From NCBI GenBank assembly GCA_902797055.1, contig CADBRT010000050.1:1-49003 (forward strand): a stretch of 49,003 bases of DNA, read 5' to 3'. Positions 41,141 through 49,003 of the stretch are shown here, one piece after another. This DNA is from an uncultured Spirochaetaceae bacterium. Its GTDB lineage: Bacteria; Spirochaetota; Spirochaetia; Treponematales; Treponemataceae. The notes under the pieces were generated by a model, which was given only the letters and a program-made list of their open reading frames with translations, was not told the DNA's origin and searched no databases. A program made the translations under genes and the position numbers. Position 1 is the first letter of the stretch; every line of letters starts with the position of its first letter.

Positions 41141-43363
41141 TTGAAGGGTTATGCTCTTTTGTTAACAGCGCTTCTGGCAACGTACGTTTTTGCACAGGAA
41201 ATGGTGAGCGTCAGCAATGACGTGCTGGAAACAAAAGAAACTGCACCGTACGTAGAACACAGTGGTGACTACGAAACAGGAACAATGATTTCATCGAGAT
41301 CCGAAATCCGTGATATCGGGCGGGATTTAGGAATTGTCCTGACTCAAAAAGACACAGGAGCAGGGACTGTCATAGCAGGAAACCCTGCAAATAAGTACCG
41401 GTTCGCGCGTATCTACGGAACAGACAAACCGGGAGCCGATGTCCTGTATCTCTCTCCTGAAATCGGTGTAGACACAATAAAGTGCCTGAGGATGATTGTA
41501 TCGGGCTATGTACAGGAAGCATTCTCCCTGCCCCAAACAGAAAGCGATGCGGTGGCAGAAGCCATATGCGCATGGAACACGAACCACTACAACGACACTC
41601 AGTACTTTTCATCCAGATACAACGAAGCAGTCATCGAAATATTTTCAGACCGGACAGAAAGCATGGGCTTGTCACCGGATTACACACAGTGGCCAAATTC
41701 CCGCATTGTAATCCCCCATCAGGACAAATCGCAATCCACCCAACCAACAGTGCCAGTGTTCGTACAGGAAGAACCTGTCGACATTCCTATATCTCAAGAA
41801 AACACAACGGAGGCAGAGACTGCCCGCGAGGAAGTTCAAGAAGAACCGTTTCATAAAGATGAACCCGCCCCTTCCCCTTCAGACCAACAGCCTGCAGAAC
41901 GTCTTCCTTCTGACGAAGGTGCGAAACCGGAACCCCTACAAGAAGACGCATCCGTCTCTCCAGAAATAGAAAATTCAGCAGAACAAGAAGAGTCATCAGT
42001 CATGACAGAGGGGGACACAGAAGCACCACCAAAAGAGGAAGCTGCACCTGCCAAAGAAAAGGAGCATCAAAAAGAGTCCCCAAAAGCAGAGAAACGCAAC
42101 ACCGATACAAATGCTCATAAAAGCTGGTTGTGGCTTCTCTTATTATTGTTATTACTATTGATATCGTTACTCCTGATACTGAAAAAACGCCGCACGCATG
42201 AAAAATCGGAATCCAAACAAATTTCTGCAGCGTTTCAATTCAGAAAACCTGTAAATGTTGCATCACTGTCACAAAAAAAATACAGTCCCGTAAAAACAAC
42301 ACAAGCGGCGCCATACACACTTGCAGCCCCGCAGGAACATCAGGCACAGACAAACCTTCAAACGGTCACAAAACCGACGACGGTGCAGCCAAAACCGTTC
42401 GCTGCCATTGAACCTCAGACCGTCATTGAACCGAAGAAAACAGAAGAACACAAGACGACAGAAGTTCCTCCGTTGCCGCCCAAACCGGCAGCATTTACAG
42501 AAACGAAGAAGCCTGCACCTAGCCCGACTGCTGCCACAGAGACGAAGAAAACGGAACCCAAAACGCAGCTTTTTGCTGAACCAAAGAAAGAGAAGACTAA
42601 ACCGCTCACTGTTAAGACGCCACCGAAGCAGCCCGTCCTCCTGCAGCCGAAAAAAGAGATTTCCCCAACTCCGAAGGTTCAACCGAATGCACCAGTACAG
42701 CAGAAACCGCTCGCTTCAGTTGTACAAAAGAAAGCAGAACCGTCAAAACCGGCGATAGATGAACACCTGCTCATACGTGAAGGGGCTCTGCCCGCGTATT
42801 ATATGCAGCGCATGAAAATACTGCTGATTGGAAAACAGAGCAATGGAATATATCCGGAAAAAAATGAAGATTACACAAAAGCCATGACGAAAGCATACAA
42901 AGCACATGCAATAGCCTCAAAAAACGGATACATGACACCATCTGCCCATATCGTACACAGGAGGATGCTGAAATATACCTACGGCTTGCAGCATAATCTC
43001 TTGCTCTACGAAATTCCAAAAGCAAACAAACTCGCAGATTTAGTCGGCAAACCAGATTTCTCCTTTGCTCGCATCAATTTTGAGGAAGATGAAAAAGACA
43101 CGCGTCCTCTCATAAAGGAAATCTCCATTCTCAGACCGGATATCGTCATTTGTATGAAACTTTCAGAAGAAGTGATACAGCAACTGGGAACGCTCTCCAT
43201 ATTGGACAAAGCGGGATCCGCAAAACTGTATGATGTCAAAACAGCTTCAGGATTCAGCTACAAATTGATAAACACAGGAATCCATTTCAGCAAACCCACC
43301 GGCGGAGATTCGGTACTATATGGAGAGCTCCGGGCACTGGTGAAAAAAGCATTTAACCGTTGA
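41141..43363 (+). CDS. large bitopic membrane protein with disordered linkers, unknown function
   Basis: I start this at TTG 41141: GGAGG lies 6 bases upstream and the first codons give a signal peptide (MKGYALLLTALLATYVFAQ). The 61 in-frame codons before it have no signal or support. The 740-aa layout is: exported domain (about 20-170), an acidic Pro/Glu-rich stretch (about 175-320), one very leucine-rich span (about 328-347) followed by KKRR, a Lys/Pro/Thr-rich cytoplasmic linker (about 350-545), and a folded C-terminal domain (about 550-740) starting near RMKILLIGKQSNGI. That domain faintly resembles uracil-DNA glycosylase-like folds, but I cannot confirm it. The shape suggests signalling or tethering across the inner membrane. 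Confidence 0.7.
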   Translation: MKGYALLLTALLATYVFAQEMVSVSNDVLETKETAPYVEHSGDYETGTMISSRSEIRDIGRDLGIVLTQKDTGAGTVIAGNPANKYRFARIYGTDKPGADVLYLSPEIGVDTIKCLRMIVSGYVQEAFSLPQTESDAVAEAICAWNTNHYNDTQYFSSRYNEAVIEIFSDRTESMGLSPDYTQWPNSRIVIPHQDKSQSTQPTVPVFVQEEPVDIPISQENTTEAETAREEVQEEPFHKDEPAPSPSDQQPAERLPSDEGAKPEPLQEDASVSPEIENSAEQEESSVMTEGDTEAPPKEEAAPAKEKEHQKESPKAEKRNTDTNAHKSWLWLLLLLLLLLISLLLILKKRRTHEKSESKQISAAFQFRKPVNVASLSQKKYSPVKTTQAAPYTLAAPQEHQAQTNLQTVTKPTTVQPKPFAAIEPQTVIEPKKTEEHKTTEVPPLPPKPAAFTETKKPAPSPTAATETKKTEPKTQLFAEPKKEKTKPLTVKTPPKQPVLLQPKKEISPTPKVQPNAPVQQKPLASVVQKKAEPSKPAIDEHLLIREGALPAYYMQRMKILLIGKQSNGIYPEKNEDYTKAMTKAYKAHAIASKNGYMTPSAHIVHRRMLKYTYGLQHNLLLYEIPKANKLADLVGKPDFSFARINFEEDEKDTRPLIKEISILRPDIVICMKLSEEVIQQLGTLSILDKAGSAKLYDVKTASGFSYKLINTGIHFSKPTGGDSVLYGELRALVKKAFNR

Positions 43364-43372
43364 CTTGCCATG

Positions 43373-43401
43373 TTGTGCAATGTTTAGTAGTAAAGTATAC
43401 T
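43373..43401 (+). promoter_or_regulatory. candidate promoter of the EAL phosphodiesterase-K+ channel operon
   Basis: TTGTGC (43373-43378), 17-base spacer, TATACT (43396-43401). The downstream gene has a good AAAGGGGA ribosome site. Confidence 0.4.
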
Positions 43402-43430
43402 AAGAAACATAACGCGAAAGGGGATTTTTT

Positions 43431-45113
43431 ATGGACAGGACAGATTCATACGACGCAATTTTTACCTTGATTTCCAAACTTGCCAGCGGCGCAGAAGAAC
43501 AGGAAATCATCGACAACATGACAGCTTTAGGTAAAAAGAATCACATTGTACGGGAAGAATTCCAAATAAACGTCCCTGTCACTCGCTTGACCAAAAACGC
43601 TATTCCTGTAACAGGAATACAGTATGACGGCAAAGTTCCCTATGACGACGAACACTGTCTGGTGCAGTCCTTCAAAAACCCCATTTTAGGCTCTTCAGTC
43701 ATAACAAAACTGTACTGGAATTTGAATTTTTCCCCTTCCCCTTCAGATTTGGAATTTTATAAAGCGTTGGGAAATCTTCATTATCTATTCCATAGCGGAC
43801 GGAATTTAAGCCAGACGATAGACAGACTCAGAAATTTCGACATTCTGACGGAGATACCGCACCTTGAGTACATGCAGAGGCAGTATGACGATGAAGTGCT
43901 CAAAACGGGAAACGGTGGTCAATATGCATGTATCTTTATGAACATTCGGAACATGAAGTACTACAACCGCAAGTTCGGCTCTGCAAATGCGGATTCCATA
44001 CTGAAAAAATTTGCACGCAGACTGAGAAATCTCTGTGACGAAGATGAATATCTTGCACGTCCGGGCGGCGACAATTTCGCTCTCGGCATAAAGAAAAAAA
44101 AGCTGGAAGCATTCTTATCCAGCGTGGAGCAGATTATACTCACAGATGCGATAAAAGGCACATCGGTAACCATTTCCGAATGGATCGGTATTTCCATACA
44201 TGAAGATAACGAACCGTTCCTTGCACGTGTCCACAAAGCCTCTGTAGCCATGCAGATGGCAAAAAACACCATGCACCAAAAGATCATCTACTATGATGAA
44301 AACGCAGAAAACAAAATGGCATATGCCAAAAAGATAACCGAAACATTTGAAGAGAATATGGCAAAAAATGCCTATATTCCTTTCTATCAGCCAAAGGTGC
44401 ACATTCCGACGAACAAAATTATTGGAATGGAATCCCTTGTCCGGTGGCAGTCTGAAGGAAAAATCCTCCCGCCAGGCGCGTTCGTCCCCATCATCGAGGC
44501 AAACGACTTGATAGACAAACTCGATATGTACATGCTGGACAAAACATGCGCAGATATACGCAGATGGTTGGACAGGGGCATAAAACCTCCGCGGATATCC
44601 GTCAACCTCTCTCGTAAAAATCTCTTTGATAAAGACCTTATGGAAAAAATCTGCTCCATAATCAGCAAGCACAATGTTCCGGTAGAGCACTTGGAAATAG
44701 AAATTACAGAGACAACCACGCTGGATGAATCCCAGAAACTCATTGAACTGACGAAAACACTCCGCAAACACGGTATCAAGGTCTCAATCGACGATTTTGG
44801 AACAGGATATTCATCGCTCAGCCTGTTGAAGAACATCTATGCGGACATCGTAAAGATTGACAAAACCTTCGTCGATGACTGCATCAAAGACCAGCGGTCG
44901 TTTATCCTCATCAAAAACATAATAACACTGGCAAAGGATCTCGGCATGGAGATAATAGCAGAGGGAGTTGAAACCCGGGAACAAGCTGACTTTCTGCTGG
45001 ACATCGGCTGTCAGAATGTTCAGGGCTATTACTATGGGAAACCGATTCCGTTTGAGGCAATTTCCCAACGACTGGTTCAACAACAAGCGGGCACACTCGT
45101 CCCCAGTACATGA
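43431..45113 (+). CDS. c-di-GMP phosphodiesterase with degenerate GGDEF and intact EAL
   Basis: A 560-aa cytoplasmic protein with no membrane span. Residues 1-150 are an unrecognised N-terminal domain. The GGDEF domain (about 155-300) is dead by sequence: the signature reads GGDNF (about 212) and the first metal Asp is replaced in MNIRNMKYYN. The EAL domain (about 315-550) keeps all key residues: Glu in MESLVRW (about 333), Asn in SVNLSR, Glu in EITET, the Asp pair in IDDFGTGYSSL, Lys in KIDKTF, Glu in AEGVET and Gln in QGYYYGKP. It should hydrolyse c-di-GMP to pGpG. Its stop overlaps the K+ channel start (ATGA), implying matched expression. Confidence 0.93.
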   Translation: MDRTDSYDAIFTLISKLASGAEEQEIIDNMTALGKKNHIVREEFQINVPVTRLTKNAIPVTGIQYDGKVPYDDEHCLVQSFKNPILGSSVITKLYWNLNFSPSPSDLEFYKALGNLHYLFHSGRNLSQTIDRLRNFDILTEIPHLEYMQRQYDDEVLKTGNGGQYACIFMNIRNMKYYNRKFGSANADSILKKFARRLRNLCDEDEYLARPGGDNFALGIKKKKLEAFLSSVEQIILTDAIKGTSVTISEWIGISIHEDNEPFLARVHKASVAMQMAKNTMHQKIIYYDENAENKMAYAKKITETFEENMAKNAYIPFYQPKVHIPTNKIIGMESLVRWQSEGKILPPGAFVPIIEANDLIDKLDMYMLDKTCADIRRWLDRGIKPPRISVNLSRKNLFDKDLMEKICSIISKHNVPVEHLEIEITETTTLDESQKLIELTKTLRKHGIKVSIDDFGTGYSSLSLLKNIYADIVKIDKTFVDDCIKDQRSFILIKNIITLAKDLGMEIIAEGVETREQADFLLDIGCQNVQGYYYGKPIPFEAISQRLVQQQAGTLVPST

Positions 45114-46096
45114 AAAACAAAACAGAAAACACAACCGCACTCAAAAAACGTATATTCGACATCATCCAGATAGGAGAGCTGGATGACATGCCGTCCCGGC
45201 TCTTTGATTTTTTTATCATAACAGCAATCCTGCTCAATATCACGGTGCTTTTTCTCAAAACGTTTGATAGTCTATTAAAGTTCACAACGCTCTTTGAAGC
45301 AGTGGAATATGCAACAACTGCGATATTTATCATTGAATATGCCCTGCGTCTGTGGACAGCGAACTTTCTGTACAAGGAAGCTTCCCCCATGATAGCCAGG
45401 ATAAAATTTATCATTTCGTTCAACGGAATCGTTGACCTGCTGACTATACTGCCCATGTTCTTCCTAGAAGGATTCGTTGTGTTTCGAATGCTAAGGGTGG
45501 TCAGGATTCTCAGACTGTTCAGAATCAACGCGTATTACGACTCATTCTACGTCATCAGAGATGTCGTTTTGAAGAAGAAAAACCAGCTCACCTCTTCCTT
45601 TTTCATTATCTTCGTGCTGATGCTTGCCTCTTCTCTCTGCATTTACAGCGCGGAGAACGAAGCCCAGCCAGATGTCTTCCAGAACGCTTTTTCCGGAATA
45701 TGGTGGAGCATTTCCACCCTGCTCACTGTAGGGTATGGAGATATCTATCCTGTAACGACGGTAGGCCGACTTATGGGTATAACAATCGGCTTTTTAGGAG
45801 TGCTTTCCGTCGCCATTCCAACCGGCATTATTTCTGCAGGTTTTGTTGAAGAGTATACAAGACTGTCAAACCCTTTAAACGATCAGACCCTTCATCTTGA
45901 GGAACTGATCGTGAACTTGGACAGCTCATGGGTAGGGAAACAAGTCCGTAACATAGAAAGGGACAGCGACATCAGAATCCTTCTCCTGTACAGGGATGGG
46001 GAACGGGTTCACGCAAAGGCAAAGGATATAATACAACTGGACGATGTCGTTGTCTTTGAAAGAGCCCCTGCAGAAACTCCTTCTGACAAGACCTAG
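45110..46096 (+). CDS. voltage-sensor (Kv-type) potassium channel with RCK-C-like tail
   Basis: A 328-aa six-span channel. S1-S3 lie at about 30-118. S4 carries regularly spaced arginines, FRMLRVVRILRLFRI (about 125-139). S5 is about 160-178, the pore has the K+ selectivity filter TVGYGD (about 206-211), and S6 is about 222-245. The cytoplasmic tail (about 265-320, from HLEELIV to VVVFERAP) resembles the TrkA-C/RCK-C domain, a small ligand-binding module. The start overlaps the phosphodiesterase stop by 4 bases. Its 3' end overlaps the convergent acetyltransferase gene by 4 bases. Confidence 0.92.
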   Translation: MKNKTENTTALKKRIFDIIQIGELDDMPSRLFDFFIITAILLNITVLFLKTFDSLLKFTTLFEAVEYATTAIFIIEYALRLWTANFLYKEASPMIARIKFIISFNGIVDLLTILPMFFLEGFVVFRMLRVVRILRLFRINAYYDSFYVIRDVVLKKKNQLTSSFFIIFVLMLASSLCIYSAENEAQPDVFQNAFSGIWWSISTLLTVGYGDIYPVTTVGRLMGITIGFLGVLSVAIPTGIISAGFVEEYTRLSNPLNDQTLHLEELIVNLDSSWVGKQVRNIERDSDIRILLLYRDGERVHAKAKDIIQLDDVVVFERAPAETPSDKT

Positions 46097-46587
46097 AGTA
46101 TAGTTTCCATGCAGGTCTTCTGCACCTGCATCCCCATGCTTTTGTAAAAAGCCTTTCCGCTTTCGTTTTTCTCCCACACATGCAAAGTCATATTGTAACA
46201 GCCGATACCTCGTGCATAGTCCACAAGATAGTTGTATATCTGGGAACCGACATGCATCCCTCTGCAAGAACTGTCCACACAGATATCATCGACATACAGC
46301 GTAGTGATGTCCGGCCAGTTGTTGTCCTTCTCGTGGGATTGGATTACGGTAAACCCATAGCCCAAAACCCGGTCCTCCCCGTCAACCGCGACGAAAACAG
46401 GTGTTTCATCATTGGAAAGAATCGTTTTGAGTTCATCAACAGTGTATTTTGTCCTGTCTTTGATGAACAGGTCAGGTCTTCCGTCGTGATGGACATTGTT
46501 CACCTGCAGAAGAAGCTCCATTATTCTGGAAGCATCTTTTTCTTCTGCCCTGCGTATTTTTACTTGCATTTCTTTAGTTCCCTGCAT
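46093..46587 (-). CDS. GNAT-family N-acetyltransferase
   Basis: A 164-aa acetyl-CoA-dependent acetyltransferase. It has IRRAEEKDASRIMELL at the start, the strand ITTLYVDDICVDSSCRG, the CoA loop CRGMHVGSQIYNYL and the C-terminal LHVWEKNESGKAFYKSMGM, all typical of GNAT enzymes of the small-molecule or protein-acetylating type. The acceptor is unknown. I start it at ATG 46587, because the strong AAAGGAGG site lies 7 bases before it; the in-frame GTG 46593 overlaps that site. It lies 15 bases after the AlkD-like gene and is probably cotranscribed. Its end overlaps the K+ channel gene end. Confidence 0.9.
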   Translation of the reverse strand: MQGTKEMQVKIRRAEEKDASRIMELLLQVNNVHHDGRPDLFIKDRTKYTVDELKTILSNDETPVFVAVDGEDRVLGYGFTVIQSHEKDNNWPDITTLYVDDICVDSSCRGMHVGSQIYNYLVDYARGIGCYNMTLHVWEKNESGKAFYKSMGMQVQKTCMETIL

Positions 46588-46602
46588 TTTCACACCTCCT
46601 TT

Positions 46603-47280
46603 TTACCGTTTCAGTGTCCGGAGATATTCTTTTTGCTCAGGCGACAACCGCCTGCTTTCTATAGCTTTTTGAATAGCCTTGTTTTGAGTCCAACATTCAA
46701 GGCTCCTGCTTTCAATCAAAGGAAGAACGGCTGTATACTGCTTTGCAAGAGCCGTAGCAAAATACCAGGCTATCATCATATTCACATAATATTCGGTAGA
46801 ACGTATGTCCGCAACATTCTGCGCATAAGAAAGCTGAAACCCGTCGTCGAGGAAATACTGCATAAGCACTTTAATGCCAAATCGTATTGTATAGGTGTGT
46901 GAAGAATGGAGCCAACGTTCTATAAAAGGAAGAAGTTTGTCCCGATTCTTTTTAAACACAGCTGGAGAAAGCTGATCACACGTTGCCCAGTTGTCAATAT
47001 ACGAGAGGAATGCCTCCACTCCTGCAAGACAGGTATCGAAATCTTTTATTGACGAGAGCAGAAACGCATGCAGCTGGTTCTCTTCAAACAACCGGTGAGG
47101 CAACGCGTACAAAAACAGAGAGGCTTCTTCCGTACCTGCATATTGTTTTGCAACAGCTCTGATATCAGGCGTGCGAACTCCCTGTATTGATTCAGGAGAC
47201 ACCGTGGGAATGAGTTTCCTTTGAAAATCAGCATAAGTATTATCTGTATGCAGTAACAATTCCTGACACATCTTGTCCAT
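46603..47280 (-). CDS. AlkD-like DNA alkylation repair protein (HEAT-repeat)
   Basis: A 225-aa all-helical protein of the AlkC/AlkD DNA glycosylase superfamily, which removes alkylated bases. Recognisable parts are QGVRTPDIRAVAKQY, FEENQLHAFLLSS, the FLSYIDNWATCDQLSP helix pair (the W-x-x-x-D motif near the active site), the TIRFGIKVLMQYFLDD segment, and a C-terminal NKAIQKAIESRRL. AlkD's catalytic Asp would fall in the NWATCD segment. ATG 47280 is chosen by position; ATG 47271 is possible. Neither has a ribosome site, and a good promoter places transcription start at the A of ATG 47280 itself. Some family members bind DNA without repair activity. Confidence 0.85.
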   Translation of the reverse strand: MDKMCQELLLHTDNTYADFQRKLIPTVSPESIQGVRTPDIRAVAKQYAGTEEASLFLYALPHRLFEENQLHAFLLSSIKDFDTCLAGVEAFLSYIDNWATCDQLSPAVFKKNRDKLLPFIERWLHSSHTYTIRFGIKVLMQYFLDDGFQLSYAQNVADIRSTEYYVNMMIAWYFATALAKQYTAVLPLIESRSLECWTQNKAIQKAIESRRLSPEQKEYLRTLKR

Positions 47281-47286
47281 AAATGC

Positions 47287-47315
47287 AGTATACACAATGA
47301 AAACAAATATGTCAT
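47287..47315 (-). promoter_or_regulatory. promoter giving a leaderless mRNA for the AlkD-like gene
   Basis: Minus strand: ATGACA (47310-47315, 5 of 6), exact 17-base spacer, TATACT (47287-47292, 5 of 6). The -10 ends 6 bases before ATG 47280, so transcription is expected to begin at the start codon. Confidence 0.55.
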
Positions 47316-47354
47316 CTATAGAATAAGGAGCGATTCCTAGTAAAAATCTAGGTT

Positions 47355-47384
47355 TTGACATCTATCCGTTTGATATGCTATAGT
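47355..47384 (+). promoter_or_regulatory. sigma-70 promoter of the Rel/Spo gene
   Basis: Perfect TTGACA (47355-47360), 18-base spacer, TATAGT (47379-47384). Start near 47391; the AGGAGGGAG ribosome site at about 47406-47414 precedes GTG 47418. Confidence 0.65.
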
Positions 47385-47417
47385 AAAAAGAAACGCTGAA
47401 AGCACAGGAGGGAGAGC

Positions 47418-49003
47418 GTGAAGACAGAAACTTTTGAGACAAACACGACCGTAACTGATCCTCAAATACTCATCGCTACATTCTTCAAGACATTTCCCGA
47501 CATATGGGACGAAGAAGGCGAGGCGAAAATCCGCGATGCATGGTCATACCTCATCCAAAAGACAGGTTCTCTTAAAAGAAAATGTGGACTTCCGTATTTT
47601 CTGCATCCGATGCGCGTCGCATGTATACTGTCACAATCACGCTTTGCACCTGACACAATTGTGGCAGGCTTATTCCATAATATTCTGGAAGTGGACACAG
47701 CCTGTCTCCCTGAAATTGAAGCAAAATTTGGTAAGGATGTCGCAGAAATATGCCAGGGAACAGCAAAGATAACCGGTCTCAAAATAGAAAGCAAAACCCT
47801 CCAGCAAGCTGACAGCATCAGAAAAATGCTCTTTGCCATGGTTGATGACATCAGGGTAATCCTCGTAAAACTGGCAGACCGTCTGGACAGAATGCGCAAT
47901 CTCAAGTCTGTGGAACCGGAAGCACAGCGGCTAGTCGCAAAGGAAGTCATCGATATCTGGGCACCGCTCGCAGGTCGGCTCGGTATGAACGACGTAAAAA
48001 ATGAAATGGAAGACCTGAGCCTCAAGTATTCCAATCCGGAAGCATTCCAACAGATAAAGAGTATTGTCGCTCAGAAGAAAAACGAACGTGATGACTATCT
48101 GCAGAGTGCGGTAAAAAAGATTTACAGCGCCAGCGAAAAAGCCGGCATTTCCGTTTCCATTACAAGCAGAGCAAAGCACTTCTATTCAATCTATCAGAAG
48201 ATGCGCAAGCGGAACAAAGAGCCGGGAGAGCTATTCGACCTGCTGGCACTCCGCGTTATCTGCACAACAGTTAACGAATGCTATACCTTAGTAGGTCTTG
48301 TTCACAGTCTTTGGAAACCGATGGACGGTCGCTTCAAAGATTACATAGCCATGCCAAAGGCAAACGGCTACCAGTCCCTGCACACGACGGTCATCTGCGA
48401 AGGGAAACCCCTTGAGATTCAAATCCGCACACAGACTATGCATAATGTCGCGGAGCATGGAGTTGCCTCGCACTGGCTGTACAAAAAGGGGACAAACCAC
48501 GACCTCGTAAAGGCAGAAAACCTGAGCATCATAAACCAGCTGAGAGAACTCCGCGATGAGCACTTAAGCGATGAAAATTTCTTTGCTCAGCTCAAAGACG
48601 AACTTTTGGGGGATTCCATCTATGTGTTTACTCCGAAAGGGGATGTAAAAGAACTCCCCGCAGGAAGCAATGCCATTGACTTTGCCTACGCCATACACTC
48701 CGCTGTCGGAGAAAAAGTGATCGGCGCAAAAGCTGACGGCAAGATAATCCCGCTCACAGCTCCGCTCCAAAACACACAGATTGTGGAGATTCTGACGAAT
48801 CCCCAGGCACACCCGACACAGAGCCAGCTCAAAGCGGTCAAAACGAGTAAAGCACATCAGAAAATCCACTCCTGGCTTGCGGCAAATGACCCGACGTTTA
48901 TCGACCACGAGGCTGTGGCAAAGCGGGAAGCAGAAGTTGCTGCAAACACGAAACATTCTCAGGAAATCGCAGAAAAACTCGCCCGCGAGCGAAAAACAAA
49001 GCG
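47418..49003 (+). CDS. RelA/SpoT homologue, (p)ppGpp synthetase (partial, runs off the window)
   Basis: The first 528 residues of a long Rel protein. GTG 47418 follows AGGAGGGAGAGC. The N-terminal hydrolase domain is degraded: FLHP (His63) and Asp154 (LADRL) remain, but the HD pair reads His87-Asn88, the following Glu-Asp reads Glu91-Val92, and the conserved Asn is Arg158. The synthetase domain is intact: SRAKHFYSIYQKM, the Asp of FDLLALR, GRFKDYIAMPKANGYQS and LEIQIRT. A TGS domain starts near 397 (DSIYVFTPKGDVKELP). The missing end should hold the helical, zinc-finger and ACT domains. It probably makes but cannot degrade (p)ppGpp. Symbol withheld because it mixes RelA and SpoT traits. Confidence 0.93.
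   Translation, partial: MKTETFETNTTVTDPQILIATFFKTFPDIWDEEGEAKIRDAWSYLIQKTGSLKRKCGLPYFLHPMRVACILSQSRFAPDTIVAGLFHNILEVDTACLPEIEAKFGKDVAEICQGTAKITGLKIESKTLQQADSIRKMLFAMVDDIRVILVKLADRLDRMRNLKSVEPEAQRLVAKEVIDIWAPLAGRLGMNDVKNEMEDLSLKYSNPEAFQQIKSIVAQKKNERDDYLQSAVKKIYSASEKAGISVSITSRAKHFYSIYQKMRKRNKEPGELFDLLALRVICTTVNECYTLVGLVHSLWKPMDGRFKDYIAMPKANGYQSLHTTVICEGKPLEIQIRTQTMHNVAEHGVASHWLYKKGTNHDLVKAENLSIINQLRELRDEHLSDENFFAQLKDELLGDSIYVFTPKGDVKELPAGSNAIDFAYAIHSAVGEKVIGAKADGKIIPLTAPLQNTQIVEILTNPQAHPTQSQLKAVKTSKAHQKIHSWLAANDPTFIDHEAVAKREAEVAANTKHSQEIAEKLARERKTK

Noticed and set aside
1-49003. CRISPR arrays, insertion sequences, phage genes, att sites
   Set aside because: No regularly spaced repeats, transposase or integrase motifs, or terminal inverted repeats were seen on either strand.

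Overview
The window looks like a chromosomal stretch of a free-living or host-associated Treponema (Spirochaetota) of moderate G+C. This is judged from the sequence alone. It has a class I lysyl-tRNA synthetase, a short alanyl-tRNA synthetase without the usual C-terminal domain, spirochaetal-type lipoprotein signals, groES without groEL, and many Cache/HAMP sensory proteins. L-ribulose and histidine genes suggest a species with more metabolism than T. pallidum. Nothing points to a phage, insertion sequence, integron or CRISPR array. I found no rRNA or tRNA gene.

Layout: (a) 30-2711, minus strand: a ribulokinase-like FGGY kinase and L-ribulose-5-phosphate 4-epimerase, ended by a strong terminator. 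(b) 3005-9483, plus: dnaE, a YggT membrane protein, recG. (c) 9499-16411, minus: alaS, a SurA-like periplasmic protein, nusB, a TPR membrane protein, groES, and a group-2 sigma factor that has a near-consensus sigma-54 promoter in front of it. (d) 16546-20067, minus: chemoreceptor, small membrane protein, pseudouridine synthase. (e) 20231-22846: a peptide-binding lipoprotein (plus) facing a lysine-less aminotransferase-fold protein (minus). (f) 23001-23089: a probable new small RNA with its own promoter and terminator; then asnB, with a long terminator-like hairpin in its leader. (g) 25023-34560, minus: five tightly coupled genes encoding an ornithine-racemase-like enzyme, a Cache-MFS fusion, a tandem-duplicated binding lipoprotein, class I LysRS and a membrane adenylate cyclase. 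(h) 34780-40188, plus: a HisA-HisI-HisE fusion, hisD, def, fmt and a kinase-less PASTA protein. (i) 40196-41036, minus: a LolA-like protein beside a decayed DNA glycosylase gene. (j) 41141-46096, plus: a large bitopic protein of unknown function, an EAL phosphodiesterase with a dead GGDEF, and a voltage-sensor K+ channel. (k) 46093-47280, minus: an AlkD-like protein and a GNAT acetyltransferase. (l) 47418-end, plus: a Rel/Spo protein whose hydrolase site looks dead.

The best candidates for something undescribed are block (g), which joins periplasmic ligand binding, a sensor-fused transporter, a basic-amino-acid racemase, lysine charging and cAMP synthesis in one transcription unit; the sigma-54 to alternative-sigma cascade; the small RNA at 23001-23089; and the histidine fusion enzyme. 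Several genes (the AlkD-like gene most clearly, also alaS and hisD) have a -10 box so close to the start codon that their mRNAs may be leaderless. All functional calls are from motif recognition by eye; no database search was run.
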